A DNA stretch of 64,000 nt from Mesodorylaimus sp. YZB2_4 (taxonomy: Eukaryota; Nematoda; Enoplea; Dorylaimida; Dorylaimidae), in NCBI GenBank assembly GCA_030248295.1, contig JASANH010000499.1:248001-312000 (forward strand), read 5' to 3'. The position numbers were made by a program, and so were the translations under genes. How positions within the stretch are numbered: position 1 is the first letter of the stretch; every line of letters starts with the position of its first letter. Below the pieces are notes generated by a model. That model saw only the letters and a list, made by a program, of their open reading frames with translations. It searched no databases and was not told the origin of the DNA. Shown here piece after piece: positions 48,801-59,400 of the stretch.

Positions 48801-51800
48801 TTTTGGCCAGGGCCTTGAATTATGTTAGTAGTTGGGTTGGTGTTCGCGTCAAGAGTAAAAGTTGATGGAGAGGAAGATATTTCCTGTAGAGTCTTCTGTG
48901 CAGGCTCAGTTCCATTCGCACAGGTCGTGGGCACTGATGTTGAAGATCCAAACTCTGTTGTCTTTTCACTGATAAAAGTGATATTCGACAAATTCGTGGA
49001 GTGAATCTGAGGCGATGAAGTCGCTGAAAATGTCGTGAATTTTTCTTCAGCTTCTGTGGTCTGTTTTAGTATAGCGCTCTCAATTGTTGATGCAGGTGCT
49101 ATTATCACTTCTTCAGTCAGTGAGCTATCGCTTGCGATGGATGGTGCGGATGAACTGGATAATGAAGTCACTATTGGTTCTAAACCTTGTGGGTCAGTTG
49201 AGGATATCATGGTGGTTTGAGAGGCAAGCACAGATGATGAACTAGGGTGGGAGAGTGTTGGGCTTTGAGAACCGCTTGCTTGGTCAAGTAGAAAAGACAT
49301 TTCTGGAGGACTTGATAAAGCAAAAGAGGTTATATGGTGAGAGGTGCTCCGAGACTGTGAGCTGCTTATTTCTGAGCTGGGAGCTGGCTGCGAACTAGTA
49401 GGAGTAACTGTTTTGTGCGCAATGAATGGCGTCGATAGGTACTGAGAAGCAGGAGATGTTGCAGTAACACTGCTTGCTGCACTGGCAGAGCCTAATTCTT
49501 GCTGGCCAAGAGTTACTATGGTGCTTTCACGAATGTCTTGATAGGTACTTGGATTTAGGGCAGTTTCCTGTGCTGCAGAGGAAATCAAGGGAGAAACATG
49601 CGTCGATGAAGCAAAGCTATTGCGGCTAGTCGTAATGCTAGTCATGGTTTTTGCGGTCACAACATGCGGTGAAGTTGATGTGCTCAAGGAAGTACCTTCA
49701 TTTGAAGTCGCATCTGTTTCGAAAAAATATGCTGAGGTGGAAAGATGGTGTGAAGAAACTAGTGATGGTGTGACTTCAGCTTCAGAGGTCATCGCTGTAA
49801 CTGTACTATCCGTAGCTAAGGATGGAATTGAAATAGTAATGCTCGGTTTAAAAGTAGAAAAGAAAGTTTCTGTAGTTGATGAGTGGGTATTTGCTCCTAC
49901 TGACGAGCTTGAAATGACTGGCGCTGAATTGAAAATGCTTTGAGGTGTCAGTGAATCACTTTCGCCTGCTGTAGGACTACTGATGACATAGAAGTCGTTG
50001 GAGCTAATGCTTGCAGCTTTTGTAGTTGTTGTCTTTGTTAAGTCACTTATGACAGACGCCGTTGTCACTGGCGGAAATAGGGTGATGGTTGCTGGCGGAT
50101 GAGGTTCAACAGTTGTTGTCGTCACAGTTGAATAACTTCCCACCATTGAAACAAAAACATCAGAGGCAGTCGAGGTTGAGGAATCTGATTGAGAAATGGC
50201 AATGCTCGGAAAAGATGTCACGTAGGGTTGGGCTAATGGACCAACTTGAGCTGTGGATATCGCTTTTGAGGGGCTGATGTATGTTGGCGACTGAGAAATC
50301 AAGTTCGCTGAAGGTGAAGTCACTACTGTTGACTGAGAGGTCGAGGCTGTTAAAGGTGCCGTCATGGCTGCTGGAGGGGAGATCGATGGGGAGGTCAAGG
50401 TTGTTGAAATTGATGTCAAGGTTCTTGTCGATGAGCCCAGCGTTGTTGAAGGTGGGGTTGATGCTAAAGACTGAACAGCCAAGCTTGCTGAAAGTGTCAA
50501 AGGTGAGGTCAGTGATGTCGACTGGGAGGTCAGGGTTTGTAAAGGTGACATTGCGGATGCTGGTGATGACTTCGAGGATGTTGAAAGTGAGTTTGTAGTT
50601 GATGATTGGACAGTTAAGGTTTTTGAAGTCGCGGTCGACTGAGAATTTGCTGAGAGTGAGGTCAAGATTGTTGAAGCTGATGTCATGGTTGTAGAAGGTG
50701 AGGCCATAATTGTCGATGGCAAGGTCATAGTTGGTGAAGGTGATATCGAAGTTGAGAACTGAACAGTCAAGCTTGCTGTTGGTGCAGACGACTTGGAGGT
50801 GGTCGAGCTTGTTGAAAGTGAGGTCATGGCTGCAGAAGGTGAGGCCATAATTGTTGAAGGTGATGTCGAAGTTGAGGACTGAGCATTCAAGCTTGCTGTT
50901 GGTGTAGTCGGCTGGGAGGTCAAGCTTGTTGAAAATGAGGTCAAGTTCACTGAAAGTGAGGTCATGGCTGTTGAAGGTAAGGTCATGGCTGCAGAAGGTG
51001 AGGACATAATTGTTGAAGGTGATGTCGAAGTTGAGGAGTGAGCAGTCAAGCTTGCTGATGATGTAGTCGACTGAGAGGTTAATCTCGTTGGAAGTAAGGT
51101 CAAGTTTAATGAAAGTGAGGTCACGGTTGTAGAAGGTGAGCTGATGGTTGTTGAAGGCGAGTCCATGATTGTTGATGGTGGGGTCACGATTGTTGATGGT
51201 GAGTCCATGATTGTTGATGGTGGGGTCACGATTGTTGATGGTGAGGTCATGGTTGTTGAAGGTGATGTCATAGTTGTAGAAGGTGAGGTCATGGTTGTAA
51301 AAGGTGAGGCCATGATTGTTTGTGGTGAGGTTATGGTAGTTGCTGGTGAGGTCATGGTTGTTAAAGGTGATGTCGAAGTTAAGGAGTGAGCAGTCAAGCT
51401 TGCTGATGATGTAGTCGACTGAGAGGTTAATCTCGTTGGAAGTAAGGTCAAGTTTATTGAAAGTGAGGTCATGGTTGTAGAAGGTGAGCTGATGGTTGTT
51501 GAAGGTGAGTCCATGATTGTTGATGGTGGGGTCACGATTGTTGATTGGGAGATCATGGTTGTTGGAGGTCAGGCCATAATTGTCGATGGTGAGATCAATT
51601 TTGGTGAAGATGATGTTGAAGTCAATGGCTGAGCAGCCAGGCTCGCTGTTGGTGTAGTCGACTGGGAGGTCGAGCTCGTTAAATTTGAGGTCAAATTCAT
51701 GGAAAAGGAGGTCATAGTTGTTGAAGGTGAAGCCATGAATGTTGAAGCTGTGGTCACAGTTGTTGAAGTTGAGGCCATGATTGTTGAAGGTGAGGTCAAG

Positions 51801-53291
51801 TTTTTCAGAGTTGAAATTACGGTTGAGGGTGTTGAAGGCGAACTCGAAATTGAGGACTGAGAATTCAAGTCTGCCGCAGAGTGAGAGATGAAGTTTGTTG
51901 ATGGTGAGACCAATGATGTCGACTGGGAGTTGAAGGCTGAAAGAGGTGTTGTGACTCCTGGTGAAGGTGAGACTATGGCCGTCAAAGTTGAGGTTGCGAT
52001 TGCCATTTTTGGGGTTAACGATGTTGATTTTGAGGTTGTAGATGTTAATCTTGATGTTGAAGTTGTTAATTTTGTTGTCGTAGTTGTTAATTTTGATGTT
52101 GAGGTTGAAGATGTTAATCTTGATGTTGAAGTTGTTAATTTTGTTGTCGTAGTTGTTAATTTTGATGTTGAGGTTGAAGATGTTAATCTTGATGTTGAAG
52201 TTGTTAATTTTGTTGTCGTAGTTGTTAATTTTGATGTTGATGTTGTTAAAATGGGAATATCTGAAAACTCAAAAATGTTCTACATACACTGCACAAAAAT
52301 TTTTGTGTATTTCCTCCTGGCTCAGTTATTTGACTAGCTAATTAAAAAAACTCGATTAGATAATGATTTAGATAAAAGCATGCATCACACACTCACATTC
52401 GCAAATAGTTCCATCAGGCAAGCTTTTATCATTCCAGTTTGTAAAATGAACATTAGTGCTGTTAAAAGCGATCGCCACCGCTCCAGCGACATTCCAAGGA
52501 CTCCCTCCACCATATCGCGAGGCTAAACATTTTGTGCATATTCCTTGAACATTTACTGGGCCCCCTGATCGAGTTGTCGAATCTTCATGCCAATAAAAAC
52601 CGTTGGAATCGCCTGCCATTCCAATCCACATGTCATTGCTATTAATAAGCTTCTTAGCCACAAGCATGTCGGCGACGCCTTGACTGTCGATTCTGGCTAA
52701 GCGACTTTTCATTCCAGCAGGCGCTGCTTTGGCGCAGCAGGTGAAACAGCATGCCCAGCCGCAACCCAGAGATTTTTCATACCTGACGAAAGTCGACGGC
52801 GACACACTGGGGTTATAAGCTGTAATGTTAGCTGCGGGCTTGCATGAACATGATGATAAAGGAGGATTACTGCGCTTCTCTCTTGGTTTGGTGATTTCAT
52901 TTGTTGGTTGTGTTATATTCTGGGCAGGCGGCCGATTTCTGGAAGCCATAGTGTTGTACGCGTTGACTAATCGTCCCACGCCAGGTAGGGAGGTCAAAGC
53001 AGACTTTTTGTATGGATTCATATTGCAAAACGTGACTGCTGGGAATGGCAAGCGACTTGCTTTCAGCTAAAAAAGCGAATTATCTTGTTAATTTTGAATA
53101 TAACATCGCAAAATGATCCTCACTTTGACAATTGAAGTGGTATCTTTTTTGTTATATTCTATCACTAGCTCGCTGATTGAAATTATTATGACCATGGCGG
53201 ATACGGCGGTGATAACACACCATAAAATACGACTTTTAACGCTGTGATGAGCCATGCCAAATTTCAGAGCATCAGTGGGTGATGGTCCCAT
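45887..53291 (-). CDS. Copy C: DEG/ENaC channel with C-type-lectin-like and mucin domains, 13 exons, one in-frame stop
   Basis: Exons: 53291-53124, 53066-52397, 52260-47630, 47573-47419, 47358-47261, 47129-46969, 46905-46807, 46706-46595, 46535-46466, 46403-46349, 46298-46246, 46190-46112 and 46054-45887; phases all close, 2,172 codons. In order: TM1 (about 21-46), LPFPAVTFCNMNPYKKS, REKR (118-121), the Cys cluster CGWACCFTCC, a C-type-lectin-like domain (177-279), a Ser/Thr/Pro region of 1,544 codons, SCTYHGVKC, YGNCYTFN, GLSITLSPKQNEYLDF, ACLRSCYQKS with KCQCGDP, CFCPVAC, then TM2 (DISSVIGLYSGMSVLSIFEM). Exons 4-10 and 12 have exactly the same lengths as in copy B. Codon 510 is TGA (51571-51569) within the mucin exon; the frame is otherwise open on both sides. 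It could be a nonsense allele, a sequencing error, a readthrough site or early pseudogenisation. Confidence 0.82.
50300..51990 (-). repeat. Short-period mucin repeats of copy C
   Basis: Units like TMTSPST and TIVTPPSTIMDSP recur with a 21-bp base period and higher-order blocks; for example the block beginning at 51550 repeats near 51170. The repeat unit differs from that of copy B although the heptad length is the same, so the arrays have been replaced or homogenised independently. Confidence 0.75.
51569..51571 (-). other. In-frame TGA in copy C mucin exon
   Basis: The codon sits between GCC and CCT in a repeat where sister units have TCA, so a single C-to-G change explains it. The downstream base is C (TGA-C), a context known to be leaky in animals. 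Nothing nearby suggests an intron. Confidence 0.85.
52041..52247 (-). repeat. 69-bp (23-residue) tandem repeat, 3 copies
   Basis: Units start at 52041, 52110 and 52179 and are practically identical. They encode a Thr/Ser/Leu/Lys-rich sequence at the very start of the mucin exon. The high identity implies recent expansion and probable length polymorphism. Confidence 0.9.
52397..52706 (-). other. C-type-lectin-like domain of copy C
   Basis: Residues 177-279 show the fold's landmarks in order: SRLARIDSQ (the LA-I-S strand), MWIGM (the WIG motif), FYWHEDST, then VAIAF, NWNDKSLPDGTICE ending in the canonical ICE. The Cys cluster just before it (CGWACCFTCC) probably provides the N-terminal disulfide partners. 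The Cys usually found between WND and ICE is missing, and no EPN/QPD sugar-binding triplet is visible, so carbohydrate binding is uncertain. The exon ends exactly after ICE. Confidence 0.75.
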
Positions 53292-53824
53292 TGGATCGAT
53301 CGTTTTGATTAATCTTCGCTAACCTCAATCGTCTTTTCGATTTCACCAAGCCTTAGTTTTTCGAAAGCCTAAAAATCAGTATTTCTCGTTTTCGGTCCAG
53401 CGTTACGTTGTCAGTAACTCTCAAACACCAACAAGAGATTTTTCAAGTTAGGCGCAAGGCCTCGTAAAAACTTTTCAAGCGACTGTTTGGGATATGGCGA
53501 AGGGAAGGCTCTCATATAAAGGAGCGTTACAGTATGCTGCGAAATACGAACTAAGAAAGGCAATACATACATTTTTCCCAGTTCTATTGTCATCTGCCCC
53601 TTCAAGGTTATTGTCTGACACGATTCTCTTCCAGTCTTTCAGACTAACTAGATTTCACAGACAGTCAGATGAGATTGAATAGGCTTTAAAGGGGGGGGGG
53701 GGGTAATAATTTGTAAGACTTTATTGTTTCCAACAGGAGACCGTTCTCGAACGTGCGAGTCGAGATTATTAGTACCCGACTACCTGCACCCCCACGCGAC
53801 CTTTCAACTACAAGAATTCATAAT

Positions 53825-54186
53825 CAGCAAACACTTCTGGCTGGACCTTAGAGACATATTGTTAAAATTTATGAACCTTGTCAGGCCTGTCAGTAAAATC
53901 TTCCGCCAATTTTATTGAACGCCAGAATTCATCGTAGTTACCTATGAGTCGGGCTTCGAATGATGACAATATGCCGGGCGATGTTGGAAGAACTAGTTCC
54001 TTCTAGTGAGGCTCATCGTCAGTAAAGAAGGACCTCTAAGGCCCAAGATCTATAAATCTGTTAAAAATGTATGCTAGTCTAGGTGGCTTACTTCGCCCAC
54101 GTGAAAGCGCCTTTGAATAGCATTGTCATTTGAATTTCATTGCCATTTCTGATGGAAATAATTTGCTCCCGTCTCTTTTGTTCCTT
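53825..54186. repeat. Duplicated upstream flank shared with copy B
   Basis: Partner of 41395-41712 (same orientation, same relative position to the downstream gene). The intervening intergenic DNA from 53292 has a 13-base G run near 53690 and nothing else that I can name. Confidence 0.65.
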
Positions 54187-54584
54187 CGGTCCAGTAGTCA
54201 GCATTAATAAATACAACTAGCCAATTCGTCAAGGGCCTAACAATATGAATCTTCGGCTTTATTGTGTCTAGATTTTGGCTTCGTGACTGGCATTCAGATT
54301 CCAAGAAGTCGATTTCCAATGTGAAGCATACATGGGTTCCCGTCAGAAACGTACGGCTCCACATAATCTCTGCTATGGAATGTGGAATCCATACTACAGT
54401 AGAAATGGAGACTTAGAATCCCACATTGCTTCGCACATACCCATCCTCGAAAGATTAGAAGAGGGATCTGGGGTGTGCTCGTCAGGGGACTTCTGTTTAT
54501 CACCGTCCAAAGAGCTCGCGACCACGGATCTCTCTGTGCGGGGAGGGCTAATTTTATTGGAGTCCACAAATATTCCAGTTCACG

Positions 54585-54685
54585 GGCTGATCGGTTCGGT
54601 TTTCGGGTTAACGGAACCAAACCGAAAGAGGTGGAACCGAACTTTTGGTTCGGTGCACCGAATCGAAATTGTTTCGGTTGCATGG
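54585..54685. repeat. GGTTCGG-rich degenerate repeat
   Basis: About 100 bp contain repeated GGTTCGG and its complement in both orientations, allowing multiple alternative hairpins. No coding meaning is apparent. Confidence 0.5.
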
Positions 54686-54974
54686 CGGACGGCAAGCCTG
54701 TCACTATTGCAACTTGTCGGACAAGAGTATTTTTATTGGTTTACTAGTGATCGGTTGCACCACTTGTTAGGAGAAGCAGGTTACTTGTCAGAACGTTAAA
54801 AAATTTCGACAACCCTCAATCAGCCTTGTCAGAGCATAGAATACTCGCTCACTCGCTTGTAAAATCGCCTGACCACGTTTTCTTTAAAAAAATGATGCAA
54901 TTATCATAAGTAGTTGTAGCGGAAGCCATGATGATTACGAAGATATAATTACTGTTTGCATAAAAAAGATTACC

Positions 54975-55690
54975 GTCCAAGAATCAATTTTGAAATCGGC
55001 GACTATTGCTTGTTTTCGGCTTAGCCGAGGCGCTGTGCAACAGATTTTAATGGACATCGGACAACGATTCCAACACAACACAAATATGAATATGGCTTTG
55101 TCGCCAACTCAGCAGCTTCTTTGCTTTCCGAAATGTTGCCGGTGCAGGATTTATGCTTACACTCGGCGATGCTCATGGCTCTGCAAAATCGACAGTATCT
55201 TGTGCTCTACGCAAAGTTATGAGTGCAGTCAACTATTTTAATTTCAACACTTAAGTGAAATGGCCCGAAAATGTGGAGTCAGTGGTCGCTGGATTTCACA
55301 AATTGGGCAGAATACCTTCTTGTGTCGAGGCAATCATCATCATCATCGTTTACTCCGTACCCAAGCAAATACTTGCACTTGACGGGAGGGAGACACACAA
55401 AATTAATCAAAACTCATCGTTGATGGCTCAAAACTCATCAAAACAGGCAATTGATAGATATCACGTGAACATCAGGGCACCAAATATCGATGAAAACCAA
55501 TACGTTAACCGTCAATAAAATCACTCCATCAATACCATGACGGTTGCTGATCCACACTTTCGATCTTATTATGTCAGCACAAAACGATTAGGATCATTGA
55601 ACAATGCGCGGGTTCTTCGTCTAAGCACATTAGCAGAACGACTAGCAAACTCATTAGCATACTTCTATCGCACTTGTATCGCTTTTCTTT
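54975..55690 (+). pseudogene. PIF/Harbinger (HARBI1-like) transposase pseudogene
   Basis: Motifs in order across three frames: CFRLSRGAVQQILMDIGQRF, ALSPTQQLL, GAGFMLTLGDAHGSAKSTVS, FHKLGRIPSCVEAI, NIRAPNIDENQYVNRQ, then RLGSLNNARVLRLSTL. These match the helix-turn-helix and DDE order of HARBI1 proteins. Between CVEAI and ID (the GAID site) about 120 bp are inserted, starting with an ATC trinucleotide run. The element is dead. Terminal repeats were not found around it. Confidence 0.8.
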
Positions 55691-56219
55691 TTTTTTGTCG
55701 TAGCCAGAGCCGTTTTCTTCGACGTACTCATGCTGAAAGCCAACTTCGCAAAACGATTTACGTACTGTAGCACACAACTGATTGCAGCTTTTTTGACAAC
55801 TATTATTCCGACAAGTGATTCACTGACAAGCAACGTTACTGTACGGTTTTTTGTTAACCTCACGAGAAAGCATTCCCGACTGTCTTTCGCAAATCAAAAC
55901 AAAACTTTGCGTGAAAGCAGTACACAGGCAGGGATGAATTTTGATGCTGATAATTTTTCCCAGTGGCCCCTGGTCGACAAGAAAATGACCACATGTATCA
56001 GCACTTGCTTCAGCTACCGAACGACCCTATCTTGCCATCGACTAGGGTCAATCCAGGATGCATGTTGGGCAAGGGTGCGTGTTAGTCGCTACCCCGCGAT
56101 GTCGGCGGTTACCCCATTGGGCAACCATTGCCAGCCCGTGCCCCGTGAGGGGACCCAGATTCGAGAGCCTCCCGCCCCATAAGGCCTCTCCTCGTTTATC
56201 GACCCCGGAGGGATGAAGG
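55691..56219. other. Intergenic, no gene seen
   Basis: Sequence between the Harbinger pseudogene and the SINE-like repeat. A 150-codon open frame (55730-56182, plus) has no recognisable domain. GC-richer DNA at 56080-56215 is probably repeat-derived. Confidence 0.4.
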
Positions 56220-56400
56220 GTGAATCACCCACCAAGTCTGTGTGCAAGACGCAGAAAGTACTTCAGCAAGTTCTCAGACGGCCAGAGTTGAACTCAGGGC
56301 CGACGTGTTTTCAGCCTTGCCAAGCAAACTGTGACGCACGCCTTTCACCGCTACACCACCCAGACGGCTCCGAGCATATGTTACAAAGGAGTACAGTAGA
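56220..56400 (-). repeat. tRNA-derived SINE-like element
   Basis: On the minus strand, the A box TGGTGTAGCGG (56358-56348) and B box GAGTTCAACTC (56295-56285) are spaced 52 bp apart, as in a tRNA-type pol III promoter. The region is GC-richer than its surroundings and directly replaces the 3' part of channel pseudogene D. Confidence 0.55.
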
Positions 56401-56441
56401 GTAAAAAGTATTTATCCCAGATTTAAATCGCCATATTTTAC

Positions 56442-59400
56442 CTCTTTGAAAATAGGAAATATTCAGGTAGTCGAAGAATTGTACTTGATTTCCAGCAGTA
56501 GCGCATGGTTCTGCGCTCGTTGCTAGACTATTCACGTTTGTCTGAGGAAATAATAAGATACCATAAAGTCTGTGTTTTTTAAAGCACCGATTCATTACCA
56601 GTTGCATAGCATAGGTGGCTTCAAATCCATCAGGCAAGCTGCATGCGGCTGTGTCAGGAAATGCGGCGTCGTCCTGGTCATGAGCAACTACTCGAATGCC
56701 AGCGGATTGAATAAAGTCGAGATGTTGCTCTTGTTTTGGGGTAAGTGTTACCGATAGTCCTGAGTTGAAAAAAAAGATGCGGGTGAATAGTTTTCTTTTA
56801 AATTTGTCATTTTCGTTGAATTTTCGAGTATCCCTGGCCTTTCAAGTATTTATCGCCTTAAATTTGCATGGTAGATGCAACAGTCCATGGCTGTGAACAA
56901 AAAATAGGATAGAATGGTGCTTTTTCTATTCAACGAGTACAGTAACTGTTACCACCATTTGTAATCACATGGCGCACGGATAACTAAGCTGGATGCGCGA
57001 AGAAACGAGCACAGCGAGACCAACCAGGGGCACATAGATCAACCCCACTCACCAAATTCTGGTCCTGCTCGATTTGCTGTCATTTTATCGCCCCGCGCAT
57101 TAAACGTGTAGCAGTTTCCATAATTTGGATCCATGTGCAATGTGATTTTACTGGAAGCGAAACCTAGTATACTGTATCATGTCAAAAGACTGAATTATTG
57201 GCAGGTCTTTCACACCGCAAACTATACATGTGTAAATTTCCATGGCTAAAATTTGGAAGTGGATTATCTGATACATTTCGGTTCCAGAGAGACGTTTTAA
57301 GTATGTCCCTATTAGGCGCGCAGGTTCTACAGTAAGTACACGCATGTACGCGACAAAATGGCCATATATCTTTACCTTTTTATCTAATTCTAGGAGCCAT
57401 AAGTATACAGCAGATGCACATAGGAAGAGAAAAAAGTTAGAGATCAAAAAACCCTTTACAACCCGCATAAAAAATTTCCGTTGTCATCTTGATGATCCAG
57501 CCTGGTGAAATAATAGCTTCAAATTTTGAAAGACTCTGGTGCGCAAATTGGCTAATATCGGTCAATAGTTCCTGTCTTTTTAACAGTTATCATACGTTTT
57601 CCCTTCTTCGGTGCTGCTCAAAAATATGTTTGGGCACTGCGATTAGTGATATTAGTATTATGGTCGAGGGTACTTCATAGGCGCCATGTAACATTTGTAC
57701 ATCAAACTATCCGCATGTACGCCCACTGGCCTTTATTTAAAATGGCGGGATATTCAAAACTTGTATTTTGACTTTTAGACATGTACAGTATTCACCATGA
57801 TTAGCTTCTCCTCAAGTCGAATTAAATTGATAGTATAGTTCTTGCATTCTTTCAGCCCTCGCATGTCTTACCTTTCCGTGCAGGGTTCGCCATGATAAGT
57901 GCAGCTTATGATTAACTCAGAGAGAGAAGATAGCCAGCTTTTTCCGCAATTGCTGACGGTATTGACGCCACTATGTATGCCACCATATCCTCGCCTACTG
58001 TGCTAATCGCTGTCGCATGTGATATAGCCTATTAAAAAAATGGGCATTGTCGTCATTGTAGAAGTCTACTGTGAGAGTACTCACATCCTGTAGAGCTTCT
58101 GAAATCAACTGTTTTACTGACATTTTTTACAATTCTTGCGCTTGAACTGATCCAGGGAATGCTGAAGTTTTCGCTGACAATGTGGTTATGAATGAAGCAG
58201 TTGACTTTAGTGTCATTGGGAATGCGAGCATAGATGCAGATGTTTGTAATTCCAATTGTGATTTGAATAGCAGAGTTGAATTTCGCCAAGCATGTGGTCG
58301 CTCTTTCGTTATCTACTTTGAGTATAGTTGACCCAAAAGTGACTTCTCGGGTTTTCAGGCGTACTGTAAGGGGTGTAGTGTTTACCCTTCCATCTAGTTC
58401 TAGCAAGTCAATGCCGGTTACCGGTTATCAAGGTACGATGCCAGCAGCATGCCAGGTCGTCCGATCAAAGTACAGTCGAAGGCTCGAAGACCAGTCCTTG
58501 TGATATACGGGTGATCTGTGACATATGCGAAGTGATCCACTGGGGAGGTATACAAGGGGGATGTCTGCCTTGTTCTGGGTGAGTGTGTGCCGTGTCTCCG
58601 TCGGGTGCGTGGTTCAGTAAACTTAGTGATTACACTACCGCCCTCATGAATTCCTTTGATACCTGATGAATCTCTTTTGCAGATGTTTCAAACATGACAA
58701 GGACGGGTACTGGGGTGCTACTGCTGAAGGGGGTGCGGAGATTAGGGGGTAAAGGAAAGACAGGCTGTGTGACATAAGGTGAACGATTTATTCTGATTGG
58801 CTGTGGGTAGCTTGTTCATATGCTGACGTGGTGTCTGACAATGTGAGACTGGTGTAATCTATATCTGATTAGTGGCAGCCGCGTTTGTAAGCAGACTCTG
58901 TGTGTCCGCATCTATAACATGTCCAATACGAGTTTGTGTTTCCGTTATTGCTTCTGCCGGCTTAGCTAATTAAGTGTGTGCCAGCTCTGTTTCTCTTGTT
59001 GTCATTGTCTCGACTGTCCCAGTAACAATAGATGCATGGAAGCCAGGCCTCGCTGTTTTTCCCACCCCTTTGCTAATACCAGGCTGATTAGATGATTGCT
59101 GTGAATAAATGGGCAAGCTGTTAGTGCTGAAGGCATGATTTTTTACATTGCCGGATAATTTGACGTCGACACTTAATTTTGCCTTGATTGTAGAAGCAAA
59201 ATTAACTAGGCTAAACTTTTTATTAGGTGGCCTAGTCGTTCCACTAGAAGCAGAATCCTTCAAAGAAGAGGTTTGAAAAAAAGCGGATGCAGGCGAAGGA
59301 GTTGCCGAAATCATGGAGGGAGTTTTTGGCCCAAAGGAAGATGTCATAAGGGTTAAAGGTTTAGAGGAAGGTGCAGATGTTACATGCATATTTTCTTGGG

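Larger units (their letters stand above)
47630..52260 (-). other. Giant mucin exon of copy C (4.6 kb)
   Basis: Exon 3 of copy C. The N-terminal half is made of repeats such as TMTSPST (7 residues) and STTSASLTA blocks. The C-terminal half is non-repetitive Ser/Thr-rich sequence including PSTYQDIREST, shared with pseudogene A. It ends in YMTTVLEN, matching YITAILEN at the end of the copy B mucin exon. That defines the homologous boundary between the variable mucin part and the conserved channel ectodomain. Confidence 0.8.

Noticed and set aside
51557-51575. A short intron removing the TGA in copy C
   Set aside because: No GT/AG pair near the stop keeps the frame, and the flanking repeats continue without a gap on both sides.
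51144-52337. Plus-strand Val/Glu/Gly-rich frames (51144-51389, 51888-52337)
   Set aside because: Same artefact: antisense of the copy C mucin repeats.
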